64,000 nucleotides of DNA from Plenodomus lindquistii. Lineage: Eukaryota > Ascomycota > Dothideomycetes > Pleosporales > Leptosphaeriaceae. The stretch spans positions 1,674,001 through 1,738,000 of the forward strand of contig JANUWI010000004.1 in assembly GCA_025504975.1 (NCBI GenBank), read 5' to 3'. The notes beneath the pieces were generated by a model that saw nothing but the letters and a program-made list of their open reading frames with translations, made no database searches and was not told the DNA's origin. A program made the translations under genes and the position numbers. This document shows positions 12,901-26,310 of the stretch, piece by piece (the first letter of the stretch is position 1; each line of letters starts with the position of its first letter).

Positions 12901-15106
12901 TTTTAATAATATACACTATTTATACTTCTAGTTATAATTTTAAATAAAAGCTAGTAAAAATATAAGTTATTTAAAAAATCTAGTAAATTAAAGTTAATAT
13001 TATTTTTTATTTTACTACTATTTTTACTAAATAACTAATTATTTTTATTATTTTTACTATTATTTTTAGTAGTAATAGTAGTAAAATAAAAGGCTATAGT
13101 AGCTAGTAAAAGCTTACTTTTATATTTATTCTATAATAGTATATAGTAGCTAGTATTATTCTAGACTTAATAACTAGATTTAGTGTAATACTAGTAAACG
13201 CGCTTTTTATTTATTACTTTATATTACTTTTAAATGCGCTATACTTAGTTAGTTACTTAAAATTATTACTATATTTAGTAGAAAAAAAAAGTGCGTTACT
13301 TAAATAACGCGTATTATTTTTAAAAAGCTACTTTTTTTTTAGACTAGTTTATATTAATTTATCTCTATATACAGTTAGCTTTATAAATAGTATTTATAAA
13401 TAGAGTTAATATATTAAGTATATTATTATTAAAGCTAATAGATATATTTTTTACTAGGCCTAGCTTTATATTCTATTATATATAACTAACTATTACAGTT
13501 TTAAATAGCTTATAGTAATAAATAATAGAAATAAATATTCTATACTATTCTATAAAAAATTAGTTATTTATTTTTAGACTTTTATTTTATAGCTTAGCTT
13601 AGGCATCTACAACACGTTTATATAATAAATAACTAAAGTATTAGTTAAATATATTAAAAAGATTATAAATATTATAGAAAGCTATATTATTAATAAGCTT
13701 TTAAATCTAACTATTAATATATAACTCTAGGTATAGAAGTTATTTATTATTAGATAAAGTTTTATATTTTATAATAATTAACTTTCTCTACTTAGTATAG
13801 AACTTTTTAGAGTTCTTTCTAGTTTAGATGTCTATATTAAGCAGCTTAAAGTATACTCTAGTAGTAATAATTACTATTATATTTTCTATAAATATAGTAT
13901 ACTTTACATTTTTAAAGTTATAGTTATAGTTTAGTAGCTAGCTTTTTATAGTCTATTATATATTAGATAAAAAAAGGCTATAAAAATTATTATTAAGTCT
14001 ATTATATTAGATTTATCTAGGCAGGCTAGAAGAATAATTACTATATAAATTATTAGATTTACTAGTATAAAGATTATTAGAATAACCTAGCTTTAGTTAA
14101 TACTAAAAAATAAAAGTATATAGCCTAAAACTAGGCTAAATATAGTTAATTATAGTAACTAAAAAGTTAACTTTTTTATACTTTTTTTCTAAGTTAATAT
14201 TTACTTAGTTAAGCTTTATAGCTAAGTTTTAAAAGATAGTAGTAAACTACTTTAACTTCTTTTACTTAGCTAGGCTACTCTAGTAGTAGTAGTTAGCTTT
14301 TTTCTTTTTTTAAACTAAATCTATTTTAAAGTCTTTATATTTAGAGTTCTAGTATTTAGAGCTAGATTTTAATATAGCTACTTAATTTTTTAGTTAGTTA
14401 ATAATATTTTTAGTATTATAGAGTTTAGATTATAGTTCTATAAAAGCTAGCTTTTTATTAGTAGATAGTTACTTTCTAGATTTCTTACTTAAATATTTAT
14501 AATAGGCTTTAAAGTTAGTATATTTAAAGTAGTTAATAGTACTATCTATAAACGTATAGATAATATCTATAGTAAAAACGCATTTATATAAAAAGGCTAT
14601 TATTTAGATTATATTCTAGTAGAATTAATATAGGTAATTTTTAATAACTTTTAATATTTTATTATTTATTATAATTGTATACGTTATAGTTATAAAGTTA
14701 TTTTTTAAAAAAAATTCTTAGTCTAACTAGAGTACGTGTTTTCTATTTTATTTAAATATTTTAATAAAATTAAGGTTTTTATATATAAAACGTATATATA
14801 AAGGTTTAAACTTTTTTAAATACTCTATTTATATATTACTAATATTATAGTAATAAATACTATCTAAGTTATAGGTTATATACTCTAGAATTATAGGCTT
14901 AAGCTTTTTATTAAAGCTATAAATCTTTTCTATATTTAGAAGTATTAGGTAACTAAAAGTACTACGCCTACTAGGCTTAAATTAGTAAATAATAGGTATA
15001 AATTAGCTACTAGCTTAGAATATAAATTAGATTTAAAGTTTAGTAATATTACCTAAACTCTAGAAAAAAATACCTATAAATATTAAAAGACTTTTAAATA
15101 AGCTAG
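9900..15106 (-). mobile_element. RIP-destroyed Ty3/Gypsy retrotransposon 2
   Basis: The minus strand at about 11,466-11,505 reads F-Y-T-I-Y-L-D-N-I-F-I-Y, a second Gypsy reverse-transcriptase active site, followed by K-H-V-F-K-V-L and K-V-G-I-F-L-D. Near 11,206-11,240 the connection-domain signature F-T-N-F-Y-R-R-F-I-K is fully legible, and an RNase H-like stretch follows toward 10,700. It reads in the same direction as element 1 but differs in sequence, so it is a separate family or an old diverged copy. Gag is expected in 12,900-15,000, which is too degraded to read. Its left limit against element 1 is not resolved. Confidence 0.6.
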
Positions 15107-15845
15107 CGCGTTAGGAAAAAACTTTTTGTAGCATTCTAGTCATTCACCAAGCGCATTGTAAGTGAGTTGAATTACTAGTAAATAACTAGGAAAAGACTTG
15201 AGTAGTGTAGCTAACGTGAATGGCTTGATTTACCTTATTTACCTCGCTTACCCCATTGACCCCACGAACGTCAAACACCATGAAAAATTAAAACTAGTCC
15301 TAATTAGACAATTGAAATTCTCATAATATAGAATAAATGTTTAGCTATAAATTAGTTAAAAAATTACTATTTTAGGCCTAGCCGTTCTATAGTTATTAAC
15401 TATTTACTAAAAAGTTTTAATATTCCTCGCTTAAAAATAATTTACAGGGGCTGCTAATAGTTTAAATAGATAATAAAACTATATTTTTTTTCGCGCTAAG
15501 CCTATAAAAGTAATATTTTAGTATTTAGAAATTTCTATTATATTATTATATTAATTGCGTACGTTATTATATAACTTAAAAGAGTTTAAAAAAGTAAAGT
15601 TCTTTTTCATTTTAAACTAGCAGGGGTCTAGGAGGTAAGCGAGGTAAACGAGGTAAATTAAGTAAAAATAGTACTTAAAGTAATTCACGTTACTTACGTT
15701 ATTTACTAGTAAATCACTAGTAAACTACGTAAAAAAAGGCCTTATAGAGTAAAAGTAGTAAATTAGTAATTCACGTTAATTACTAGCTATTTACGTTACT
15801 TTCCATCTACTTACTTAATTTACTACACAATAGAATTTCCTAACG
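15107..15845. mobile_element. 0.74 kb TIR element (MITE-like), copy 2
   Basis: The left arm starts CGTTAGGAAA (from 15,109) and the right arm ends TTTCCTAACG (15,845). The inner parts of the arms also pair: 15,218-15,258 (TTTACCTCGCTTACC...GACCCC) is the reverse complement of 15,625-15,660. Arms are imperfect, about 150 bp on the left and 220 bp on the right. The right arm is the 191-bp repeat also found at 1-191. Part of the arm has a 9-bp periodicity (AGGTAAGCG, AGGTAAACG, AGGTAAATT). No coding sequence is visible in the roughly 370-bp core. Flanking CG on each side could be a short target duplication but is not conclusive. Confidence 0.6.
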
Positions 15846-15847
15846 CG

Positions 15848-17215
15848 TATCTATATAAATAGCATAGAGATAGTATATCTATAATAGAAAACTATAGGTA
15901 TAAAGATATATATATTTTTTTAGTAGTTTTTTAAACTATAGTAAACTAATATATTAAGTAGCTAGAGTATAGTTAGAATACTTTATATTTATAGCTTTAC
16001 TTATTATATAGTAGTAAACTAGATTTTTTTCTATAAAGCTATTTATTATTTTTTTAAATAATTAGAAATTTTAATTACTAGCGCAGGCATCTAGTACTAC
16101 TAATTTAATTACTATATATTATACTCTAGACTATATATAAATAAGTTCTACTCTATAGTTATAGTAATAGAGCTTTACTATATATATAGTAGAAAAAAGC
16201 GTAATAGATAGAATTAACTAAAAAATTATATACTCTATAGATTATAGCGTAGTAGTATAGCTATTATAGTAGTACTATAGTTATATACTCTAGATTAATT
16301 TTATATTTATTATACTTTTAGTATAGGCTTTTCTACTTTCTATAGCTAGTTCTAGATATTAGGTTTAATATAATATAGTATAAAAGCTTAAATATAGTAA
16401 TATAAATTAATAGTTATATTTTACTCTAAAGGTAAAATATTATATAAAAAGCTAGTTTTCTATATATAAAAGTAGAAATATAGTATTTCTACTAACTAAA
16501 ATACGCTAGCTAGATAGAGGCTAGCGTAGGTAAAGTAAAGTAGGTGCTAAACCTCTAACTCTATAAAAAGTATAGGTTTAAACTATAATATATATAGATA
16601 GTATTAGATTACTTTAAAATATAGTTATATACTTTATTTTAACCTTTTTTTCTAGTAAACTTATAGTAATTAAAAACTCTAAATAATATTTATAAATTTA
16701 GATTCTAGTTAAAGTTTATATATAAGTTTTTTACTTAGTAATTTATAACTATATAAACTAGCTTTTTATAGCTTATAAAAAGTACTAAAAATATACTATA
16801 TAAAAACGTTTTTTAAATAGCCTATATCTATAAATTTAAAAAGTAATTAGTAGTAATTATAAAAAAAAAAGTATAAAAAAAAGTAAATCTAATATAAAAG
16901 TACTATTAAATATAGTACTAGATTATAAACTATTATAGCTACGTTTACTCTATTTACTTTTTTAAAATATACGCGTAGTAGTAGTAGTTAAACACTTATT
17001 TAACTAGAACTCTAGCGCTATAGTAACTATAAAAAAACTAAATATAATGTTTATATATACTAAAAAGGTTTAGAAAGTACTTTTAAATCTAATATAAGCT
17101 TTATAGTAATAGAGTCTAATATTAATAGTATTAATAATAATAATTAAAAATATAGTATTTATAATACTAAGCTATTTTAACTAGTTTACTAGGTTAACTA
17201 GCTTACTAGTAAAAT
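15848..17215 (-). mobile_element. Fot1/pogo-like transposon fragment (family X), copy A
   Basis: Homologous in reverse complement to 34,200-34,830 and 37,165-37,400. The minus strand keeps a pogo/Fot1-like N-terminal pattern: F-I-S-Y-K-K-L-V-Y-I-V-I-N-Y, then a V-F-N-Y-Y-K-like helix. It joins the inverted Copia copy abruptly at about 17,215, where Copia homology breaks off, so it inserted in or replaced Copia sequence. The left side abuts the TIR element at 15,845. All reading frames are broken. Confidence 0.5.
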
Positions 17216-20200
17216 ACATTAATATTATTTTAGTAATTTATAAAAGTATTTAGATATATTTTAATAATATTATACTAGTTTATTTTAAACTTTTAGTAGG
17301 CTATAATAGCTATAGCTAGCTAGAATATATAAAATATAGATGTTATAGTGTATATTAAATAAAATATATTAATAAACTAGAGATTACTTTATACTACTAT
17401 TTAGACTTTATACTTTAGAAAATACCTATTTTTATTAAATTAAATAATTAATTCTCTATTTAAAAAAAAGTAGCTGCTTTTAAACTATAGAGTACTCTAT
17501 AATTTTTTAAATACTTTTAAAATAAAGCGTGTTAATTTTTTAGTTATAAGTTTAATAAAATAATAGTCTAAAAAAGTATATATAAAAATCTTTGTATTTA
17601 GTAAAAAGTATTAGAAGTTTATTTTAGTAGATTTATTTAATATTTAAATTTTAAAATCTAGTAGTTCTATTAATAGCTACTCTAATTACTACGTAAATAG
17701 TAGTATATTTTTAGTAAATATAAATAAAAGTTTAGTTTAAAAAGTTTTAGAAAAAAATTTTTATATTAAATCTATTTAAAAGATTATATATAAAGTATAC
17801 TCTAGAAGTAATATATTCTATAGGTAAATAGCTAGTATAGGTAAGTAGCTAAGCTCTACTAAAACTCTACTAAAACGTACTTTTATAATAGTACTATATA
17901 ATAAATAATAGTAGTATATAGAAATTATAGTAAACTAATTTATTTAGAAATATACTCTACTTTTTATTTATATATATACACGTTATATCTACTTTTACTA
18001 TAGCGTTTATAGCGCTATTAGGTAAGTTTACTTTTTTTAGCGCGTACTTTTTTTAATACCTTTTTTCTATTACTACGCGCTATAAACTTCTTTAGAGTTA
18101 TTAAATATAGGCCTTTTTTAACTATAAAAGTACTTTTTTTCTATACCTACTTATTTCTATATAATTTATATTACGTAGTAGTTTTATTTATTATTTAAAA
18201 CTTAATAACTTTATTACGTATTAATACTATCTAATATACTATTAACGCTACGCTTTTACTAAACTTTTTAAACGTATTAATTATAGCTATTAGTAAGCTA
18301 TCTATATAGCTTTAAATTCTTTTTTTAAAAAGCTTTAATTATAATTTAAATTATAAAGTATTACTTAGAGTTTAGAAGTACTAGAGCTTATTATTAATAG
18401 TAGAGAGTAATAGTATACGTAATTTAATATTAAAGCTAGATATTATAGCTTCTAGATTAAAAAAAACTAAGCCTGCGCTTTAAAAGCCTCTCTAGATATT
18501 ACTTTAACTAATAGTAGTATTAAAAGTAGTAATAAAGTATAGTAAAAACTTAATTTTAGTAATATAGTTAATCTAGTTATATATTAGATTTTTAGCTTAG
18601 TAGCTATACGCCTTTTTTAGAAGTATAAAATAACTAATATTAAGTAGCTATAAAAAGTATAATAAATAAAAAAGTATATAAAAAGTTATAATTTTATATT
18701 TTTTATAGTACTAGTAGAATTTAAGTAAATTATAGCTTTTATAACTATTAACTATAAATAGATGTACTATACTAATAGTATACTTTTTTATATACTTATT
18801 AAAATACTTTAACTAGTTTAGACTAAGCCTATTATCTATCTAGCTGTTTTTAAAGACTATAAAAGCCTAGTTCTAAAGTAGGCTAGGCTTTTTATACTAG
18901 GTAGAGAGGTAGTACTTGCTAGTAAAAATAATAAAGAAAAAAATAGCCTACTCTATTACATTAATACTCTAGATTACTATAGTTTACTTCTAGTTACTGT
19001 ACTATATAGATTTTAAACGCCTTTAATAGTTAGTATTTATAATAACTACTCTAGTTAATATAATGCCTATTATAAAGCCTATTTTATTAAAGTTATAGAT
19101 ATTTTTATTCTAAATACTATACTTAGCTTTAGTATTTTTTATAAGCTAGAACTAGTTACTAATAACTACTAGATTTTTATAAAAGGCTTTTTTATAATTA
19201 TACTTGTAATTAAACTTTACTTTAAGCTTAGAGTAACGCTTAATAAAAGTTATAGCCTAGTTTTTACTAGTAGAGTTACAGTGCTAGGCTTTAAGTAAAA
19301 AATCTACTATATTCTTAACTATAGTAAGCTAGAGTAGAAATTTTTTTATAGTAAAGTTAAATATATACTTAATAATTACTTTCTTTTTAGTTTTAAATAG
19401 CTTTATTAAATTAGGTTTATAGTTACATTATAGAGTAGTACTAGCGCGTTATTATTATAGAGTTTTTTCTAGAGCTTTATAAACTATAGCAGCCTATAAA
19501 ATAGTAAGTATTACATTTTATTAGATAGTTTATAATACAAACTATATTTAAAATTTAATTAAAAACTTTTTTATATTATTATATTAAAATATTAATAGTA
19601 GTATAGAGTTTAGTAGAGTTTTAGTAGAGCCTAGCTATTTACCTGTGCTAGCTACTTGCCTATAAAGTATATTAGTAGTATTTTCTAATACTAAAGTATT
19701 AGTATTCTCTCTATAAACTTTTCTATTTCTATAAATAGATAATATATCTCTAGTTATTATAGAGTATAGAAAAAATAGGCGTATTTATTATATAGCTATA
19801 GATACTACTTTTAATAGTACTATAGAAATAGTAGTTATTTAAAAAGTAGTTAAATATTAAATTTTAAATATTTTAGAAAGTATTTTATTAATATTATAAT
19901 AAAAATTTCTAAAAATTTATTATTATTAGGTAGTAGGCCTATTTTTATAGAATAAAGCGTATTCTATAGGCTACTACTATAATAGCTAAACTTAATAAAA
20001 TTAGGTATAAACTTAATAGTATATAAACTAAAAAAGCTATTTAAATTTATATTAATTTTTTATAACGTGCTAGCTAAACGTGTTACTAATAGTAGAAATA
20101 GCTTCTATAGTATTTAATAATTAAATTAGCTATTTAGATTATTAGCTACTACTATATTCTTTTTACTTTCTAGCTAGAAAACTAGGTTTAACTTATATAG

Positions 20201-22330
20201 TATAACTTCTATATTATTAAATTTATTTATAGTTTTAAAAAGTTAATTAAACTAATTAAAAATTTTAAATTTTTTTATTTTATTTCTAGTACTAATACTA
20301 TTTATTATAGCTTTTCTATTACCTAAAAAGCTAGCCTTTTAGAGTTATAAAAAAAACTATTATTAAAAATAATACTATATATAGTAATAATAGAGCTAAG
20401 CTTAAAATCTATATTTTATATATATTAGATAATCTATATTTTACTAGATATCTAATATCGCTTTATAAAGTTGCTTTAAAACTCTATTTAAAATGTCTAG
20501 CTACTCTATTTTTATTAAAAGAATAGGCTCTATAGCTATTAGCGTAAATACTACTTTAATCTAGCTATAAATTAGCTATTTAAAGCTTAATCTATACTAG
20601 TTAACATTATTTAAACTACCTCTAGAACTATTAAAAAAGCGTTTTATTTAGAAACTATATATTCTAAGTTTAAAATAGACTTATATTATATAGCTATATT
20701 ACTACTTTAATACTATAAAACTATAACTTTATAAGTAAGTTTATAATAATTTTTTATTTTAATTTACTTTATTATAATTTTTTAACTTACTTTTTCTAGC
20801 CTACTATTTAGTTTATATATATAAAAAGGTAAGCTTTTATTTTTAATACTTATATTTTCTATCTATATTTTAAAATTTAATAATTTATACTTAAAATGTA
20901 TTACTACGTTATTATTTTATATAATAACGTAGATTTTAAGCCTATAATAAATATAGATTATACTATAGAATATTTTAAAAATACTAAAAAAAAAAAAACT
21001 TTTTTTTCTATAAAGCTATAGGTGTAAAGCTTACTACTATAATTATTTTTAATAATAAATATCTACTATTTTTAAAAACCTTTCTATAGTATATTAAAAA
21101 AATTCTATAATATTTTTTTTAGCTAGCTAAATAGATAATCTTTAAAGCTATTATAAAATAATTTAGCTAGTATAAATTATAGTATAGTATTTATACTTTT
21201 TTTATAAAATACTATTTATTTATATACCTCTAGCGTACTTTATAAGTATTTAAAGCGCTTTTAGACTAGAATAGCTAGATTTTATATACTAAAGCTCCTT
21301 TAAATTAAAGTATAAATAGATAATAATAAAAGAATTTATTAAAGCTAAAATTATATTAATAGCTAAAAAGTAGATAGTAATAGGTTTATATTCTATAAAA
21401 GTTAAATTCTATTTATATATTAACTAAGCTAATATAACGCGTTTTTTATAACTACTATATTATAGTATTATATCTAGTCTAAAATACTATACTATTTTAC
21501 TTTTAAATAAAGCTTTTAATATAATATTAATATAAAACCTTTCTATTACTATTATATTAAATAGTACTAAATCCTTTATATACTCTCTATATAGTTCTAT
21601 AATATTATTTTTTATTACTTAAATACCTATTCTAGAGATCTAGAAGAACTAAGTACCTACTTCTATTATAAAGATTTTTTTACTTTTTTAAAAATGCCTA
21701 ATTTAAAATAATTAACTAAATTAACTAAATAGAAAGTACTTTTATTATATAGAATTCTACTTTTAACTAGTAAATAAATATTAAAATCTATAATATTATA
21801 TACTTTATATATTATTATAAAGCTATTTAGTTGTAATTTAATAATAGTAGCCTAAATTACTATAAAGAAGCTTCTAGACTCTCTACTTTTAGCTTTTCTA
21901 TTCTATTTATTAGTAGAGCTTTTAGCCTTTACTACTTTTTTAAAAAATTTTAATTATAGCTTATTAAAATAGGCTAATAGCTTTTTTTTTTATTATATTA
22001 TCTAGTTTATTAGTAAACGCAGCTTTTATTTAGTAGTAATTCTTTAGGCTCTATTTATAATCTCTATTATAGAGATATATAGCTAATTTTAAAGGTTTTA
22101 TTAAACTATTATCTATATTTATAGTAAAAAGGATTTTCTTTTTTTAATTTCTAGTACGTAGTATATATTAGTAAAGCAATTTAAAGTAAATATAGCTAAT
22201 CTATTTAAATATTAACGTGCTAGTAGTACGCTATAGTATTCTATTTTTAATAATTTTTTAGTATATAAATTTTACCTAGTTAAGTAAAAGCTTTAGTATA
22301 AAAACGTTTACAGAGTTATAAATAATAATC
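17216..22330 (-). mobile_element. Inverted Ty1/Copia copy 2, split by a Fot1-like insertion
   Basis: The reverse complement of 22,330-19,666 matches 200-2,800, and 17,817-17,216 matches about 2,840-3,430. One example is the stretch reading cttaaaatctacgttattat at about 20,940, matching 1,570. The gap in the match is the 1.85 kb insertion at 17,818-19,665. The part equivalent to 3,430-4,900 of copy 1 is missing at the left end, replaced by the family X fragment. Differences between the copies are mostly C/T and G/A, as expected from independent RIP of two copies. The two copies form a very large inverted repeat. Confidence 0.7.
17818..19665 (-). mobile_element. Fot1/pogo-type Tc1-mariner element (family Y) nested in Copia
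   Basis: The 1.85 kb insertion has inverted ends. The left end reads TATAGGTAAATAGCTAG... and the reverse complement of the right end reads TATAGGCAAGTAGCTAG.... Both are followed by CTACTAAAACTCTACTAAA. The interior, on the minus strand, is homologous to the element at 24,445-26,310, including its 3' part. Size fits autonomous Fot1-like elements (about 1.8-1.9 kb). The transposase is riddled with stops. The flanks rejoin to continuous Copia homology. Confidence 0.65.
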
Positions 22331-24440
22331 TAGCTTTCTATTTTATTAAACTTATATACTTTAGCTTTTTTATAAAAAAGTGTTTATTTCTACTACTAGC
22401 AGCTTATATTATTAGTAGTATAAGCCTTTTATAAATAAATTTAGTATTTAGTTTATATCTAGAATTTTATACTATTTTTATCTAAACTAAATTCTTTTTA
22501 AATACTTTTATAAAAGCCTATAAAGTAATAGTTTTAGTTATAATAATATTAAAAAAATATAGTTAAAAATAATTAAATTTAATTATAGTATTAATCTACT
22601 TTTATATAGTTTTAAACTTTTTACTTTTAATAAGCTACTAGCTTTTATAGATTTTATACTAGACTATTTTAATTTTAAATAGTTTAATATTATTTTTAGT
22701 TAGAATATCTAGCTTATTAGGTTAGTTATTATAAAAAGTAGTATTAAGCTTTTTATTAGAATTATAGTATTACTAAACGCTTTAATTTATAGTAAATAGC
22801 TAGTACTATAAAAACTAGTTAAACTAGTTAGCTAGACTATTAAAAGAATATATAGTAGCTATTATAGTAGTAATTATTAAAATTAGAGTATTAGTAATAG
22901 TTAGAGTATTAAAGTACCTATTTTAAAGCGCCTCTATTAAAAAATAGAAAAATAAACTAAAAATAAAAAAGCGCTACTAGGCTTATATTTATTATAGATA
23001 TAAATACTTAGAAATACTTAGAAAATAGATTATTATAATACTAGCTAGAAAGAGATTATACTATATATACTTTTACTATGTAGAATTATATAGGTAGAAG
23101 TAGAGAAGCTTTATAAAAGATTTTAAAATTTAATAGATATAGCGTTAGCTAAATACTATATATTAATAATACTTTTTATATTCTAGATTAAAATATATAA
23201 ATTATATTTAGTTATAATATAGTATATTTATAATAAACTATATTAAAATATAAACCTTTTTATTATTAAAGTTTAGAGAATAGTTTTATACATATTTTTT
23301 TCTATAAGTATTTAGAGTAAGTTTTATTTATATAGTTATATATTTCGTATATATAGCAGTTAAATTATTATATAAAGTATTCTATTTCTATTATATTTAA
23401 ATAATAGATAGTAAATATATTATAAATATATAAACTTTATAATATACTACTATATTCTTTATTATATATATTATTTATAAAGTTTAAATACCTATTACTT
23501 ATACTTTATTAAATACTCTAGCGCTTGAAAGTATTAATTTTTCTAGTAAAACTATTATTTATTCTATAGACTTTTATTATTAGATAATATTTTTTTTACT
23601 ATTCTAGTTTAGTAGTTTTATAATTCTTTATAAACCTAACTATTATAGCTTTATTTATTAGTAATCTACTAGTTAATATTATTTTTTAGCTACTATAATA
23701 TTTATATAATAAGCTTTTTAGTACTAAAAGTTTTTTATAGTTTTTATATTAATTTTATAATATAGTTACTAATTATTATAGTACTACTATTAATATTATA
23801 GCATAGCTATTTTATAAGATATTAAATAGTATTTTCTAAATATTCTTTTATATTACTAAATCTTTAATTCTATTATACTAGAATATTTTATATCTATTAT
23901 AGAGGTATAGTAGCTTAGTATATTAATTTCAATTTTTCTATGTATTTTAATCTAAAAAAGCTTTTTTTATATATAATTCTAGTGTAGAGTAATAAATAGT
24001 AGTTTTTTAACTTTAATTATTTTTAATAGACTTTTTAAAGCGCTAAAAAAATTGCAATAGTTTACTATATTTATAAAATTAAATAGATTATTACTAGAGA
24101 TAATTATCTATTTATTATCTATATTTTTATAAAATACTTTAATCTATATTTTTATTAAATACTTTACTCTATATTTTTATTAAATACTATAATCTATGTT
24201 CTTATTAAATACTTTAATCTATATTTTTATTAAATACTTTAATTTATACTATATTAATCTAGTATCTAACTTTATTTTTTAACTAGTAGTTTTATAAAAA
24301 ATAGCTTTTTTTACTATATTTATAGTATATTAGTAGCTTTCTACTAGACTACTATTAGTTATTTTTTTAAATAGAGTTTTTTTAATAATATTATTTATAT
24401 ATATAGGTTCTATACTATTACTATAGTATATTCTATATAT
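22331..24440. other. AT-rich RIP'd sequence, identity unresolved
   Basis: This may include the 5' part or LTR of the inverted Copia copy next to 22,330. No protein motif or repeat partner was recognised by eye, apart from the minisatellite at 24,124-24,248. There is no reading frame of note. Confidence 0.5.
24124..24248. repeat. Minisatellite, five exact-length 25-bp units
   Basis: Five head-to-tail units of exactly 25 bp: 24,124-24,148, 24,149-24,173, 24,174-24,198, 24,199-24,223 and 24,224-24,248. The units start TTTTTATTAAATACTTTAAT and end CTATA, with one to three substitutions each. Confidence 0.9.
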
Positions 24441-24444
24441 TTTA

Positions 24445-26310
24445 AGTATAATATACTTTATAGATAAATAAAATATATAAATAAATTAAATACTCTATTA
24501 AAACTCTACTAAAACTATATATACCTACGTAATACCTCTATAATAATAGTAGATAAGCCTTTTTAATAAATATTAGGTATAGACTACTATATTAGCTTTT
24601 AAATAAATTATAATACTTTTTTATACCGCGCTATAGCTACCTATAAAGCGTTTTATACTATACTAAATAATTAATACGCTAGAAAGCTTATAAAAAACAA
24701 TTATATATTTAATATAAAAAAGCTAAATAAAAATAATAAAAAAAGTAATTATTTAGTAGAAATTTAAACCATTTTTATAGAAAAAATTCTCTAAAGCTTT
24801 TAGCTATAGTAAATATAGCTAATTTTTATATAATAAATATAATCTAGACTATATTAGTATAAACTAGTCTAGTACGTTTATAAAGCGCTACTTTAAATTT
24901 AAAGTAAATTTTAATTATAAGTATAACTATTATAAAGCTTTTTATAAAAACTTTAAAGTTATTTAAACCTAATTCTAGTTAATAGCTAATATAAAAAAGG
25001 GTATAGTATTTAAAATAAAAATATATATAACTTTAATAAAATAAACTTTATAATAGAATAGATATTAATAAATATAGTTATTATAGCTTTATAATATTAG
25101 AAATAACTAAAATTAGGCTAGTAAAGTAACTAAAAGTAAATAATAGTTATATAAAGTATTAGTATAATAAAATAAACTATTCTACTTTTTATTATTTTTT
25201 AAAGTAGTTACTACTTTTTAGTCTAGTATAAAAAAAATAGTCTACTCTAATACTAGATTATTATAGTTTTTAAAAATAGCTAAATATCTAATAAATTTAA
25301 ATTTTAGTAGCTAGAGTATTTTAATACCTATACTAAAACGCGTATAATTAAAAAGTACTAGCTATTTATTATTAATAGCTATAAAAGTTATAATTTATTT
25401 AAATTGTAGCGTTACTATAAACAAATTATTACTATATATATACTTTTTTTTTATTATACCTTCTCTAGCTATTAAATATAGATTATTTTATACTATTAAA
25501 GTAAATAGATAGCTACTAATCTAAAAAGTTTATATATAACTATATTATATATATTATAGAGTATAAATTTATATTTAACTTTATACACGTTTATAAAGCT
25601 ATAATAATTTCTAGTAATATCTAAAAAAAATTTTTAAAGTACTAGACTAGATTTATATAAACTAAAATTAGTTATATTATACTTTAAAGTCTAGTTACGC
25701 ACTTTATTACTACTTTCTATTAATAGTAAACTCTAGTAGTTATAAACTTTAAATAATACTTTTAAACTAAAATTATAATTAATATTTATAAAAATAAAAA
25801 TTTAAAAGTATATAAATAGTTTACTAGATTCTATAATTAAAGTTTCTAAAAAAGTATTAAAAAAAAGCTATAATTATTACGTATAAGCTAGTATTAGTAT
25901 AAAAAAAATTACTAAATTTTAAACTACTAATAAAACTACTACGCGTTATAAATTATATAAAGAAAAATAGATTTAGTATAAAAATAACTTTATAGCTAAA
26001 AAAAGCCTATATTTATTTATTCTAAAAAAGTTTTAAATACGTAGTAATAAAAAAAAAGTAAAAAAAAAAAAAAATAGTAAAAACTATAAATAGGTATACT
26101 ACTATATATAGTACTATAAAATAGAGTATAACTTATAAATATATAAAAGTAAAGTAGAAGTAGTTATAGAATAGTATTTAAGTCTATTCTATACTATATA
26201 GCGCTATAATATACTAGTTTAAACTAGAATTAAGTATTATTCTAGTAAAGTTTTAGTATAGTATCTAAGTTATCTATATATTTAATTTATATAAATAGTA
26301 TATTATAATT
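24445..26310 (+). mobile_element. Complete but RIP'd Fot1/pogo-type element (family Y)
   Basis: About 1.87 kb with inverted ends of at least 60 bp. The left end carries AAATAAATTAAATACTCT then AAAACTCTACTAAAA; the right end carries TTTTAGTATAGTATCTAA. On the plus strand around 25,340-25,480, the catalytic core of a pogo/Fot1 DDE transposase is still legible. The usual L-L-V-V-D-G-H-x-S-H block appears as Y-L-L-L-I-A-I-K-V-I, and the P-H-S-S-H-x-L-Q-P-L-D block as P-S-L-A-I-K-Y-R-L-F-Y. The catalytic histidines and aspartates are lost. It shares its 3' half with 36,000-37,115 and with the element nested in Copia. Confidence 0.65.

Noticed and set aside
15107..15845. The 191-bp repeats at 1 and 15,655 as LTRs of one 15.8 kb retroelement
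   Set aside because: The 15,655 copy pairs as an inverted arm with 15,107-15,260, and sequence following each copy differs, so inverted-repeat arms explain the pattern better than LTRs.
24124..24248. CRISPR-like array
   Set aside because: Units are contiguous with no spacers, in a eukaryotic AT-rich block; it is a minisatellite.
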